The position numbers and the translations under genes were made by a program. The notes under the pieces were generated by a model. The model made no database searches. It was given only the letters and a program-made list of their open reading frames with translations, and was not told the DNA's origin. A stretch of 64,000 bases of DNA from Hormiphora californensis (taxonomy: Eukaryota > Ctenophora > Tentaculata > Cydippida > Pleurobrachiidae), in assembly GCA_020137815.1 (NCBI GenBank), contig CM035360.1, positions 5,033,121-5,097,120 on the forward strand, given 5' to 3'. The stretch's first letter is position 1; the number at the start of each line of letters is the position of its first letter. Below are positions 39,648 through 49,861 of this stretch, piece after piece.

Positions 39648-40843
39648 ACCAGACATGAAATTGACACTGATATTGGAGACTGGGAATCCCAATTATGGGA
39701 TATATTTTAGAATGAAAGTTTGACTCTTTTAGATTTTAATTATTTGAATCATGTGCAGTGCCGTTGATTTATTTGGATATGACCCGATTATGAGGCTAGG
39801 GATAGAGATGTTGTAAAAGATATTGGTGTGTATATATTTCTTCTATAACATTCTCCCGTTAAAAAACCTGACTTCTTATCTTAACAGTAACTGATAAAAG
39901 CAGCAGCTGCAACGTATTTTAACGTCACTACTGCACACCTTCAAGAGATAATAGGTGGAGACTGCCAGTCCTAATGGACTGTGATAGATGAAGATGGTTT
40001 ACAGTTGGGAGCTACGGTGGAACTCACGAACTGCAATCCACACCAGGTGGAGACTGTACCGCTTGTCAGCGCTCCTCTCCTAGGGTGGGGAACTGCGCGC
40101 AGAGACGCATGTATTGATGCTGCCAGTACCTCCTCTCACCACATCCCTGGTCAGTGGGTGCTAGTTGTTGTGAGAGATGTGAGAGAAATGTGTGTCGGGG
40201 TGACACCTGAGGCGAAACAAACACCAACAATGTTTGGTGTCTCAGTCGGGATTTCAACTAGCACCCAACAGTGGAATATTAAAACAAATTGGATAACCAG
40301 TTTCAAAATAAACAAATCAATAAATTATTTAGCAAATAAAATCATCTAAGGGAGGACGAAAAAAAGGTGATATCCCTTGTTTCTGGAGATATATATGCTT
40401 GGTAAAAAAAGAAAACGAGAGACGTGACATAGACACACAAAAACTGTGATGAATAATAAGTGGTTAAACACACTGATCGATAATTTCACGGGATTCTCTA
40501 CTATCTCTCTATCTCTCCAAATTATCTCCGGAATTTTCCGCCCTCTCGTGATGACTGTCTTTGCTCTCTCTTTCCATACAATATTGCAAGAGAGTGACTG
40601 AGTTTCTCTCTCTCTCTCCTTCTTTATAAACTATTTTCTGGCATGTTATAGTGCTGTGCAGCAGTTCCTTGCTAAAAATTGCCATAAAAGATTTCTATAC
40701 CGTTCGCTAAAATACCCCAGTCTATCTTTCTAATAACCGACTATAATAGACTAGGTAAGATAATGTCCCTTTCTCTCTCTCTCTCTCACTCTTTCTCTCT
40801 CTCTCTCCCTCTCTCTCTCTCCCTCTCACTGTCTCTCTCCACC
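39648..40843. other. Intergenic between convergent genes
   Basis: 3' flanks of the DEP gene and EIF4H. It holds a 12-bp inverted repeat GGGTGCTAGTTG / CAACTAGCACCC at about 40157-40267 and (CT)n DNA at about 40768-40840. A 122-codon plus frame at 39981-40349 crosses the inverted repeat and matches nothing. Confidence 0.5.
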
Positions 40844-41800
40844 CTACTCATCGCTGGTAACACTGTTAATCCTGTCCTTAGTTTTCTGCTCCAATTCATC
40901 CATCCTCTTCTTCTGAGTAGGATCCGCCTCGTCTCGTGCCCTGCCACACCCAAAGATGCTGCTCTTCTTGACTCCCTCAGTCACCTCCTCCACACTGGTC
41001 TGTTTGGTACGGGGTGCTAACTTCAGTTTGGGTCGTCCCGCCATCTCTTCAGCAGATGGTCGGATATCCTCGCTCTCGCTGCTCCTGCTCCTAGAGTTGT
41101 ACCTTGGCCGGGTTCTGTCATCGTGGCCGTCCTGGTAGCCACCACCCCGCCTTCCCTGGTCACCCCTATCACCCCTATCACCACCCCTGTTGTAACTGTC
41201 ACCACCTCTGTGGTAACCACCATCACCACCTCTATCACCACCCCTATTGTAACTATCACCACCCCGTCCACCACCACCACCCCCTCCTCGCTGTTCGGGT
41301 GCTGCGTTCCTCTGTCGGCCACCCCGACCACTCACAAACCACTGATCATCACCGTGGCTGTTATTGTTACCTTTGAATTGTTGTTGGTTACCTTGGTTAC
41401 CTCTCTGGTTACCTCCCCGGTTACCACCGCCACCCCTGTTATTGTTGTCACCCCTCTTCCTGGGCTCACCTCCGATATCTACCTTGAGGGGCCGATCCAT
41501 GAACACCGCACCGTGGTAAGAGAGTGCCTCCTTTAGGTCCTCCAAACTCTGAACCTCAACGTAACAGTACCCCTTAAAGGCGTCTGTTTCCTTGTCCCTG
41601 ATCAGCCTGACATTCTTGATGGTGACCGTCTTGAAGATCATCTCGAGGTCCCCCTGGACACACCCGGCTGGCAGGTTGCCAACAAAGGCAATGAAGGGCG
41701 CCTCGGTGGGCATGGGCCGGGATCCGTATTGGTGGGAGCCGCCACTGAATCCTCCGTGACGGTTGTTGTTGTATTGCGGAGCGAACTTTTGATGCGACAT
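40844..41800 (-). CDS. EIF4H: Eukaryotic initiation factor 4H
   Basis: A single uninterrupted frame of 318 residues on the minus strand. An RRM lies at about residues 36-110, with RNP2-like IAFVGNLP (37-44) and RNP1-like KGYCYVEV (76-83). A long Arg/Gly/Asn-rich stretch follows (about 113-235), with RGG, GGDRGG and YNRGGD repeats. The tail has RPKLKLAPRT and SSIFGCGRARDE, which correspond to conserved motifs near the C-terminus of eIF4H/eIF4B. The family stimulates the eIF4A helicase that unwinds mRNA leaders. Human EIF4H is 248 residues; the extra length here is in the RGG region. It is intronless in its coding part, unlike most genes around it. eIF4B is the alternative, but the short tail and motif order favour eIF4H. 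Confidence 0.88.
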   Translation of the reverse strand: MSHQKFAPQYNNNRHGGFSGGSHQYGSRPMPTEAPFIAFVGNLPAGCVQGDLEMIFKTVTIKNVRLIRDKETDAFKGYCYVEVQSLEDLKEALSYHGAVFMDRPLKVDIGGEPRKRGDNNNRGGGGNRGGNQRGNQGNQQQFKGNNNSHGDDQWFVSGRGGRQRNAAPEQRGGGGGGGRGGDSYNRGGDRGGDGGYHRGGDSYNRGGDRGDRGDQGRRGGGYQDGHDDRTRPRYNSRSRSSESEDIRPSAEEMAGRPKLKLAPRTKQTSVEEVTEGVKKSSIFGCGRARDEADPTQKKRMDELEQKTKDRINSVTSDE

Positions 41801-41956
41801 GATCGCCTAGTTAGGGAGAGAGGGGGTTAGATATTAATGGGGGTATAACTTGTAGAGGAGAGGGGGTTAGATTTAATATAGGGATAAGTTGGGGAGAGAG
41901 GAGAGGGGTGTTAGATATAGTTGAGAAATTTTAGTAAGATAGAGATTATAATAATA

Positions 41957-42872
41957 TTAGGTTGTCCAGTAAAGATTTTCGTTTCGCTTTTATGGGAAAC
42001 TGTTTTTGAGATAGAGCAAAATGGACTTCACCACCGTTTTTCTTAAGCGATTTTGGATCGGAATATCATGCCTGAAATCGGTATATGGCTGTTCTCGGTT
42101 CACACCAGGCTATTTTCTCTACCCCACTCTTGTTGCTGCTGTACGGGGGTACTTCGCGATTTTCGAGTTTTAGTACTAAAGCTGCTGTACTTCTTCAAAA
42201 TGGTACCGGAGTGATGTTTTGTTGCATCAAGCCTGTTCATTGGACAATTACCTACTGTTCAAGATGTAATAAAACATCTTATCTTTAATTTGACACTGAG
42301 CAATGGGCCTCCAAAAAAATTTGGTAAAAATTAGAAACTTTCACTTCCGGGTCTCATCAGGATTGGCTTATAATCAAAAACTCTACAGTGAAAGATAGTT
42401 CTAAGTAAGTTCTAAGACATAGTAAAGCCAATTATTTGATTGGTTGACTTTTAAAGTGAATAATAGACGTTTTCGAACATGTACTCCAAAACGGGCCAGT
42501 TTTTATGTGTATTTTTCGCTTTTTATGTTACATTTACTGTTCTAGTGGTTACTAGCGAACGCGTAGAGACCCAAATCGCATATATATTTCATCCCCAGAC
42601 GATTTGCTATCGATTAAGCACCATAGGAGCTAAAAAGACTGTACCAGTTTTCTTCGGGCGGCGTTTAAAAAACTTTGGTAACCCCGAACAGCGGCAACAA
42701 GAGTGGGGTAGAGAAAATAGCCTGATGGAACCCCAGAACAGCCATATACCAATATCAGGCATGATATTCCGATCCAAAATCGCGTGAGAAAAACGGTGGT
42801 GAAGTCCATTTTGCTCTATCTCAAACTATTTTCCCATAAAAGCCAAACGAAAATCTTTACTGGACAACCTAA
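41957..42872. mobile_element. Non-autonomous mariner-like element, 916 bp
   Basis: TIRs begin TTAGGTTGTCCAGTAAAGAT, with TA on both sides (41955-41956 and 42873-42874). The outer inverted arms extend about 190 bp and include GAGATAGAGCAAAATGGACT. It is homologous to 5476-6355, with the internal part inverted relative to it. No transposase frame. It lies just upstream of EIF4H, so it may abut that promoter. Confidence 0.75.
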
Positions 42873-43363
42873 TATGAAACCCGATAGTTGATTTATCAGT
42901 CGTTTGAAGATTTTGCGCGCTCATGATAACTGCTAGCTGGGGGATTTAACACCCTGCTCGTGATTTATCAGGCCAGTGTCCTTTTTCACGCGTTTCTCTT
43001 CATTTGAATAACATGCGTGTAAAATTCTAAGTATTGAAAATGTGTGTAAACACACAGTTCTGTCAACAAAAGAAAGGGGAAACATGTCTGCAACACGTTT
43101 CAATGTTATCTCTCTCATAAGGAGTGAAAAGAATCACATTCCATTCATTTCTCTCTCTCATTGTCTCTTTTACTGTTCATTACCTCTGACAGTGTGTATT
43201 GCCCCTAATCTTTCTCTCTCTTTCTCAAACATGTTAGGAACAGTAGACACTAAGTCTACACACATTTTCAGGGTATCTGTTGACTATTTACCAGCAGTTC
43301 TAGTGTGTTTCACCTTGTGTTGTGTCTCTTATTTGTGTGTAATTACTATCGGGTTTCATAAAA

Positions 43364-43556
43364 TATGAACGTTTGTTAGCCTATCGCGTTATAGGTTTAA
43401 ATCACCTCCCCCTCACCCTCGGCTGGCGCCTCGGGATCGGAGTCGGGATTTAAACCAGTTTAATCGCCCTGCCGGGCGATTAAACTCCAGTTGGCTGTCC
43501 CCAGCTCGCGCTGGGAACAGCCAACTTCATAACGCGCCAGTCTACAAACGTTCATA
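43364..43556. repeat. Cloverleaf-like nested inverted repeats
   Basis: An outer imperfect stem (TATGAACGTTTGT...CGCGTTAT at 43364-43392, complement at 43529-43556) encloses three consecutive hairpins. Hairpin 1 has GGTTTAAATC / GATTTAAACC ends (43394-43456). Hairpin 2 is a perfect 13-bp stem AGTTTAATCGCCC with loop TGCC (43457-43486). Hairpin 3 is a 16-bp stem GTTGGCTGTCCCCAGC with loop TCGC and one mismatch (43490-43525). The hairpins are packed almost without spacing. No coding frame; the origin is unknown. Confidence 0.8.
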
Positions 43557-44417
43557 CTTCATATACAGGGTGTTTGGGATGATGGTAAAATGAGATGGGG
43601 ATTGCAAAATGAACAATGAGATGATAGCGAAGACTGACATGTTTTTATAGAGTGAGGCGTGAGCAAGATAGTGAAAGAGAGATTGAATGAACAAGATCTA
43701 GCTCTTTCCGGTTGAGATGAATATGAATTTATTTAGGAGGAACTAAATTGATGATAAAATGTTGTGTAAGAAGAGACACACTGGACGCTTCACATGCCCT
43801 AGCATTCACTTCCTCCCTTGTGGCTTGGACGCATGCATACGAAACGGGTGATCGGAATGTGTGAACGGTCTCTAGTCTCTACAGCAATGGGGTTGTTGGA
43901 GTTTAATGGCCTATCATGGGCTGCTAAAGGGTTAGGAAACTGATGGAAGTGATGTTGAGGTGGTAGCTGTGAATTTAGATCTGTAATCTGTATATAGAAA
44001 AAAGTTTGACACTAGTGTGACAAGACAGTGAAATGAAGTCACGGGAAAAATGAAAACACGAATATTGTTGAGAAACAAATCACAGCAAATGGCACACACA
44101 GTATTTTGACACAAAATAAACTCGTTATACAAAGCAAACATAACACACACACACGAGGGGGAAACACAATGAAATGGAGCATTATACACTCTATCTGTAG
44201 TAGTAGTGAACTACAATGATGGCAATAACAAAAATATGCAAAAAACACTCTTTTTATTGGCCTTGGCCGTGTCCCTATATCTTATCAATTAAAATTTCTA
44301 GGGTGCAATAATATATCATTACACCATAGAAATTAACAATACACACCCAGTCCTTACCCCTCTTCGTCTCCTCTCTCTCCCTCCTGGCTCAATATTCCAC
44401 CTCAACATTCCTGCTTC
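43557..44417. other. Intergenic, AGTRAP-like 3' flank
   Basis: No gene is recognised. A minus-strand polyadenylation signal AATAAA lies at 44253-44258 (TTTATT on the plus strand), about 160 bases beyond the AGTRAP-like stop codon, which is a suitable distance. Confidence 0.5.
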
Positions 44418-44876
44418 TCACATATCCACACCGGGTGCTGGGGGTGAAATGTGATCTGGAAGGTAGGTTGCTGACACATCCGAATCGAAGTTGGTGTACC
44501 CCGACACGGCACTCTCTCCACCCCTCCTCCTATGCTCATTCCACGCATACACGGCATTAACTGCCTTAATCAGGATGATAACTACAGACATGAAGATAGA
44601 AAACTTTCCATTAGCAGTGGAATTCATGATAGCATGGTAGAAAGACATTATCAGGATGTCGTTAACAACAGACACCACAAGGAAAGCAGTATAGAATAGG
44701 GAGAGAGTTGAATCTTCTTTGTTGCATATTGTCCATATTCCAATTGCCAGGATGAAATAGTTCATAAAGTGGTAAGCGGTGATGTACCAGCCTCCGTAGG
44801 GTAGCAGGGCAAATAAAACCAAGATGAAGAATTTGAGAGAGATGTTAGGGAGGGTTACTCCAAATAGTTCTGCCAT
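44418..44876 (-). CDS. AGTRAP: Angiotensin II receptor-associated protein-like membrane protein
   Basis: A frame of 152 residues (human AGTRAP 159) on the minus strand. Three to four hydrophobic helices are visible at about residues 13-32 (SLKFFILVLFALLPYGG), 36-50, 56-76 and 92-112. These are followed by a polar tail with WNEHRRRGGESAVSGYTNFD. The start MAELFGVTLPNISLK and the pattern of helices match the AGTRAP/ATRAP family of small endomembrane proteins, which in mammals bind the tail of the AT1 receptor and promote its internalisation. The non-vertebrate role is not known. CACACAG just before the ATG could be a 3' splice site, so a non-coding 5' exon is likely. Confidence 0.82.
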   Translation of the reverse strand: MAELFGVTLPNISLKFFILVLFALLPYGGWYITAYHFMNYFILAIGIWTICNKEDSTLSLFYTAFLVVSVVNDILIMSFYHAIMNSTANGKFSIFMSVVIILIKAVNAVYAWNEHRRRGGESAVSGYTNFDSDVSATYLPDHISPPAPGVDM

Positions 44877-45262
44877 TGCACCTGTGTGTACTGGAGGAAA
44901 GGATGTGTTACAATTTTGAACAAGACTGCTAAAACGGGGATGATAATTTAAGATTAAAGTTTAAACTAGGGCATCTGGGCACACAAAATCATCTATGTCG
45001 GAGATCAAACTTGTACAATGGTCAATGGATCAATTAGCACATACACAGAGTCCTTTGAAATGGACTTTTAGAGGTGCAGAAAAAATAGTTCAAATCATCA
45101 TCATCATCATCATCATTAAACATTTAATATCCCGCTTTATAGCATATTGGTAAGATAACACTTAAAAAAGACAAAACTTTACGGCTACCTTCCTGCTTTC
45201 AAAAGCGGTTTTTCTCTACTATGATCGATAAAATATAGTCCAGAGCTAGTTTATATAAATGT

Positions 45263-45979
45263 TCAAGAGTCCCTTGGTGCTTCTAACACCCTCTTTCCAC
45301 GGATGATGTAGTGGGTTCCAGGGGACTGCTTTGCCTTCTCCTTCAGTTCAATCACTAGCTGTTTCCGTTCTCTCCGTTCTTCAACTGTTCTATCAGGAGA
45401 AATAAAAACTTTGCCGAACTTGTCGTTCTCTTTCAGCAGGGATTTCTTCGACAGGATCGACATTTGAGCGTCTCTGCTCCTCAGCACGACTTTTACAGGT
45501 CTTGCAGATGAGGACTGCTTTCCCAAGCGCTCGACAGATTTCATTTTCGGAGCCTCTTCAAGCTCAGTAAAAAGAGACTTTATCTGAGTTTCAATTTCAG
45601 CACTCTCTTCCAAGCCATGGATGATAATATTACACCCACGATCCTCAGAGGCAGCAACAATCGCTGACTGAATCTTCTTCGGCGCCAGAGCACTAGCACA
45701 TTTCTTCTCCAAGACAGAAGCAAAACTCTTCATTTCTTCCTGTGCTGTTGACTGCACAGCTGTTATCTCAACCTCCCTTTTCTCTAGTAACTGCCTCTGA
45801 ATATTCAGTAGTTCCTCTTGTGCTGCTACAAGGGCCCTTTGGGTTTTGATAAGCTCTTTACTGTGACTTTTGAGCTCCTTCTCATACTGATTCATCATCG
45901 TAGTTTCATACCCCATATGTGACAACTGTTCACCAACTGGGAAGCTCTGTTCAATGAGAATACGGCATGCACTCTCCAC
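45263..45979 (-). CDS. Retroelement ORF1-like protein (coiled coil plus RNA-binding fold)
   Basis: Open for 238 codons on the minus strand; the first ATG in frame is at 45916. Residues ~30-95 are a Gln/Glu/Lys-rich coiled coil. After ~105 comes NIIIHGLEESAEIETQIKSL, then SVERLGK, RPVKVVLRS and KVFISPDRTVEERRERK. This arrangement is common in the first frame of non-LTR retrotransposons and related domesticated proteins, where it is an RRM-like nucleic-acid-binding part. TTTTTAG just upstream of the frame could be a 3' splice site, so it may be an exon of a larger unit. No reverse transcriptase lies next to it. It could be an isolated ORF1 relic or a captured gene. Confidence 0.5.
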   Translation of the reverse strand: MESACRILIEQSFPVGEQLSHMGYETTMMNQYEKELKSHSKELIKTQRALVAAQEELLNIQRQLLEKREVEITAVQSTAQEEMKSFASVLEKKCASALAPKKIQSAIVAASEDRGCNIIIHGLEESAEIETQIKSLFTELEEAPKMKSVERLGKQSSSARPVKVVLRSRDAQMSILSKKSLLKENDKFGKVFISPDRTVEERRERKQLVIELKEKAKQSPGTHYIIRGKRVLEAPRDS

Positions 45980-46006
45980 CAGGCCTAAAAATCAGCAGTG
46001 GCAATC

Positions 46007-46060
46007 CGTCATATTGGCCGTGCGCCCACGACGTCCTTCAAGTGGGCGGCCGATATGACG
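46007..46060. repeat. Hairpin beside the ORF1-like frame
   Basis: CCGTCATATTGGCCGTGCGC at the left and the partly matching GTGGGCGGCCGATATGACGG at the right, pairing over about 20 bp with small mismatches. Confidence 0.6.
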
Positions 46061-47456
46061 GAGCACTACTGTTAAAGTCTAAAGACAAAAGACGCCCACA
46101 TCAGTCATCAAGAGACATCTCCTGGCGCCTCGGGCCTCCTGATGGGAGAGGCGCGACTTAAAACTTTTCTGTGGGTCACTCCTGACATACACTGGATAGT
46201 TCAGAGTTGGAATACGTCGCGTGATAAGGTGGCACACCAAGTGATTGCCGTCGGCAGTGTCCTGCACACGAAAAAGACTCGAAATCCGAACTTTTTGATT
46301 TTTCAAAAAGTTCAGATTTCGATTTTGAGCACAAATTTTTCATTTTTGGAATTTGAAATTGCGAATTCTAAGAAATTCGCGCGCGTTATTTCGTCTTTCG
46401 GGCAGCGTACTTTCAATTTTTCCGCGTCAGCCGCGATTTTCTGCTATTATTCCATGTATACAAGAATTATTGCATTATGTATTCATAATGCGGTGTTTCC
46501 CTGCCCCAGATGAGTGATTGATGACTAAGCTTCAAATTCAGATTTTCCGATGAATTTTGCACTCTAAGAGCAATTTTTGGCTGATACGATGTTAGTTGCT
46601 ATGGTAACCAGGGTGGTTGCTATGGTAACCAAGGCAGTTGCTATGATAACCAAGACAGTTGCTTAGGAGACCCTAGTTGGTGAACAAGCGCTTCACCTTT
46701 ACCCTCAGGCCTCAGTCATCTTAACACCAGTCACTTGCAATTATTGTGTGATAGTAGTTTCATGCTTGGAAGACTTGCTACCACGTCATGGTACGGCTGT
46801 AGGGTACCCAAGGTGATTTCAGGTGAAAGTAGGAAGTGTTACGAGTGAGTAATTGCGCGCCACAATGTGTGTTAATCATTTCCTTTGTTGCATCAACAAA
46901 GTGTGAGTTGAAAGATTTATGAAGGAGCAGACTTTGTTGCTATGTGTAACGGTGGACAGACGGACATTTTAGTTAACTACACAATCTGCTGATTTCTAAA
47001 CCCTGAATGATCTTTTTAGCACGTGCGTGCTAAAAACATCATCCCGGGTGATTGCCTTCGGCAATCATCCGGGCAGGGAAACAAATTTCAAACAAGCGTT
47101 TCTCATTGTCAAATGGTAGAAAGTATTCAAATATAGTTGTACACAATAGTACCCTAGGGTATAGACGGAATAGCGAGACTATACACTTCAAAATCAACTC
47201 AAAAACAGCAGCTCGACAAAATCCTAAATTTCCTGACTGGACAGTGTACCCTGTCCAGTATTTAGCCAGCGTTCAGCAATATGAAAACAATATATTGATG
47301 AGGTAGGGTTTGTTATATAATATATATGTGTATGTTAAAAATGATCAATAATGTTAGTGTCCATGCTTCTCAGCGAGATTCTCGTTCTCTGTTCATCTGA
47401 TGTTAGATGTGAATTGGAAGAGAACCCCTGCAGCAGCAAGTTGGCATGTGTTCTGA
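46061..47456. other. Intergenic between ORF1-like frame and PDIA6
   Basis: No gene is recognised. Hairpins lie at about 46275-46315 (CTTTTTGATTTTTCAAAAAG) and 47016-47080 (TTTAGCACGTGCGTGCTAAA, then CCCGGGTGATTGCC with a match). It also holds a triple X-box-like repeat and one copy of TTTATGAAGGAG at 46916. Confidence 0.5.
46595..46650 (+). promoter_or_regulatory. Three tandem X-box-like (RFX) sites
   Basis: GTTGCTATGGTAAC at 46595-46608 and 46616-46629, and GTTGCTATGATAAC at 46637-46650, spaced exactly 21 bp apart. All three fit the 14-base X-box pattern RYYNYYATRRNRAC recognised by RFX factors. A fourth, broken copy follows (GTTGCTTAGGAGACC). They could equally be a minisatellite, since no ciliary gene is seen next to them. 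Confidence 0.45.
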
Positions 47457-49783
47457 TTAGAGCTCTGTCTTGAGAGGTTCCAGCTCAACATCATCTAGAT
47501 CTGAGTAGTCCTCTTCGACGGGCAGCTGTGGGGGAGAAAGGATGTGATGATAATAAGATGTGGAGAGAGAAAGGAGGGGTAATAAAATGTGGGGAAACGG
47601 AGCAGGTTGTAAAATGTGAGGAGAGAGAAAGGAGGAGGTGATAATATGTGGGCCAATGAGAGAGAAAGGAGGGGTTCCACCCTTAGAATTTGATTTAGGT
47701 CAGGAGTAGTGTGATACCCTGTCGACACCGTGCGACTCTCGCCGCTCGGTGTCGCCAGTGGTTGACCACGGTCTTCCTGGCGCGTCTGAAGTAACATGCT
47801 CTGCATAAACTGATTGGTGGGTGGCCTTGCTACGGCGGAGTGGTGGACGTGCTGGGGCGCCTAATAAGCGTGTTCGGTGCGGCCTCTACTACTTTCGGGC
47901 AGGTCATCCGCCAGACGCAGCAACCACAAACAAACAAACAAACAAGGAGGGGGGAGAAAGGATAAATGGGCAATGGGAATAACTGAGTTCATAACTACAA
48001 ATGCTACAGCAGTACAGGAAGGGAGAATTATTGGGTCACAATTGGGTCAGGGCTTGGGCACGTCGCGCCCCTCATGTTCGCTACGCAGGCAAGGCCAGGG
48101 CAGGAAAAACAAGGTGAACAACAATAGTGACTAGTGAGGGATATTGAGTTTGTTACCTGTCCGTCTTTTCCATCCCAAGGGGTGGCCTTCCTTAGCTTGG
48201 GTACCTCCTTTCTCAGAACACTGGGAGCAATTCGTCCGGCAATAACGTACCTAGGGGAATGGGAGGTGTAAGTACTGCTTTCCCACAACCAGGTTCTCTC
48301 AAAAGGATAAATTTACACATGGAAATTAGGCAATGTTTAGTACAGGGTGTCACTGTGGGATCATTAGTTGTCAAGATTCCACGTGAACACCCTGTACAAC
48401 GTTCAAGAAGTGTGCGGTAGTGTTGTGATACGTGTCAGTTTGGCGGTGCGATACGTAGCAGAGTGACGGCGCGCAACCTACCACTATGAAGACAGCAACT
48501 CACCACACTTCACAGTTCTCGCGCGCTCCAGACATGACAGAGAAGAGTGAGAAAACTGTGTTCAACCCTGACTTCAACCCTTACTTCAGTTTGGCAGTTT
48601 AGTTTGGCAGCTTAGAATAAAAACTCACTGTAGGAACTCGTTAATAGAATCCTTGCTGAATCCACCACGATGATGAAGTACAGCATTCTTCTTTACATTC
48701 ACAGCAGCTAGGGCAGGGTATCCAGCTCCACCTAGTTCAAGAGATGCCTCCAGTTTATCTTGTTCCCCAGCAAAACTCCAGACCCATCTGAAGAAATAGA
48801 GGGGTTAGTTGATAATCAAATGATAGATAATTTTAGTTATGTAAGAGCAGCTCTAGATATACGGTGGTCGGAATTTGTGTCGGAATTGATGGTAAAACAG
48901 TATCAGTTAGTGAATAACTAACCCGAACTTCCTCTTCTTATATTTGTCTCCCATGGCCAGGAGAGTAGCTAGATACTCGTTCCTACCCTTGGCACCAGTA
49001 TCAAGGATATCAGGTAGAATGCTGACAATACAGATACTTTTCTCTCGACATTCCTCAGTAAAGACATCGTCGTTCAACAGCTGAGGGGGATTATATTTTG
49101 TTACAGCTGCGGGGATTACATTTGGTTACCAGTTAATGTGGTTACTACCGTGAGGGGGAGGGGTTAGCCCCAATTGTAAACCGTTTGTACAAAACCGGGG
49201 AAGACAACATACCGGAATCATCAGTGATCACCTACCTCTCGGTTCTCGGGTGGCTCAGCGAACTGTTCCAACTTGTTTTCAACAAACTGAACACGAGACA
49301 CACAATGCCATACATGGGCATCACGTGGCACACAATACCATATATGGGCATCACGTGACATTCACCTACCTCTCGGATCTCGGGTGGCTCAGCGAACTGT
49401 TCCAACTTGTTCTCAACAAACTGAACAATATCACCAGCACTCCTTCCACCATCATACTCCTCAGCATCTAACTTGGCTCCAGCGGGGAAGTATTTAATGG
49501 TTGGGTATCCCCGGACACCATATCTCTGGGCAAGATCTGGGAACTGGGTGGCATCCACCGCGCCCAACTTGGCTTTTCCCTTCAGGGTAGAGGCGGCACT
49601 GGCCCACTCAGGAGCGAGCTTTTTGCAGTGACCACACCAGGGAGCATAGAATTCAACCAACCACATGTCTTTACTGTCAAGGACCTAGAGGGGAAGTAGA
49701 GGGAGAAATAGAGACAGACATACAGACATACAGACAGACAGACAGACAGAAAAACAGACAGACAGAAAAACAGACAGACAGAC

Positions 49784-49815
<32 letters not shown>

Positions 49816-49829
49816 CGACATAAGTACAA

Positions 49830-49861
<32 letters not shown>

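Noticed and set aside
41104-41536. Plus-strand Thr/Pro/His-rich frames
   Set aside because: They are the antisense of the RGG region of EIF4H.
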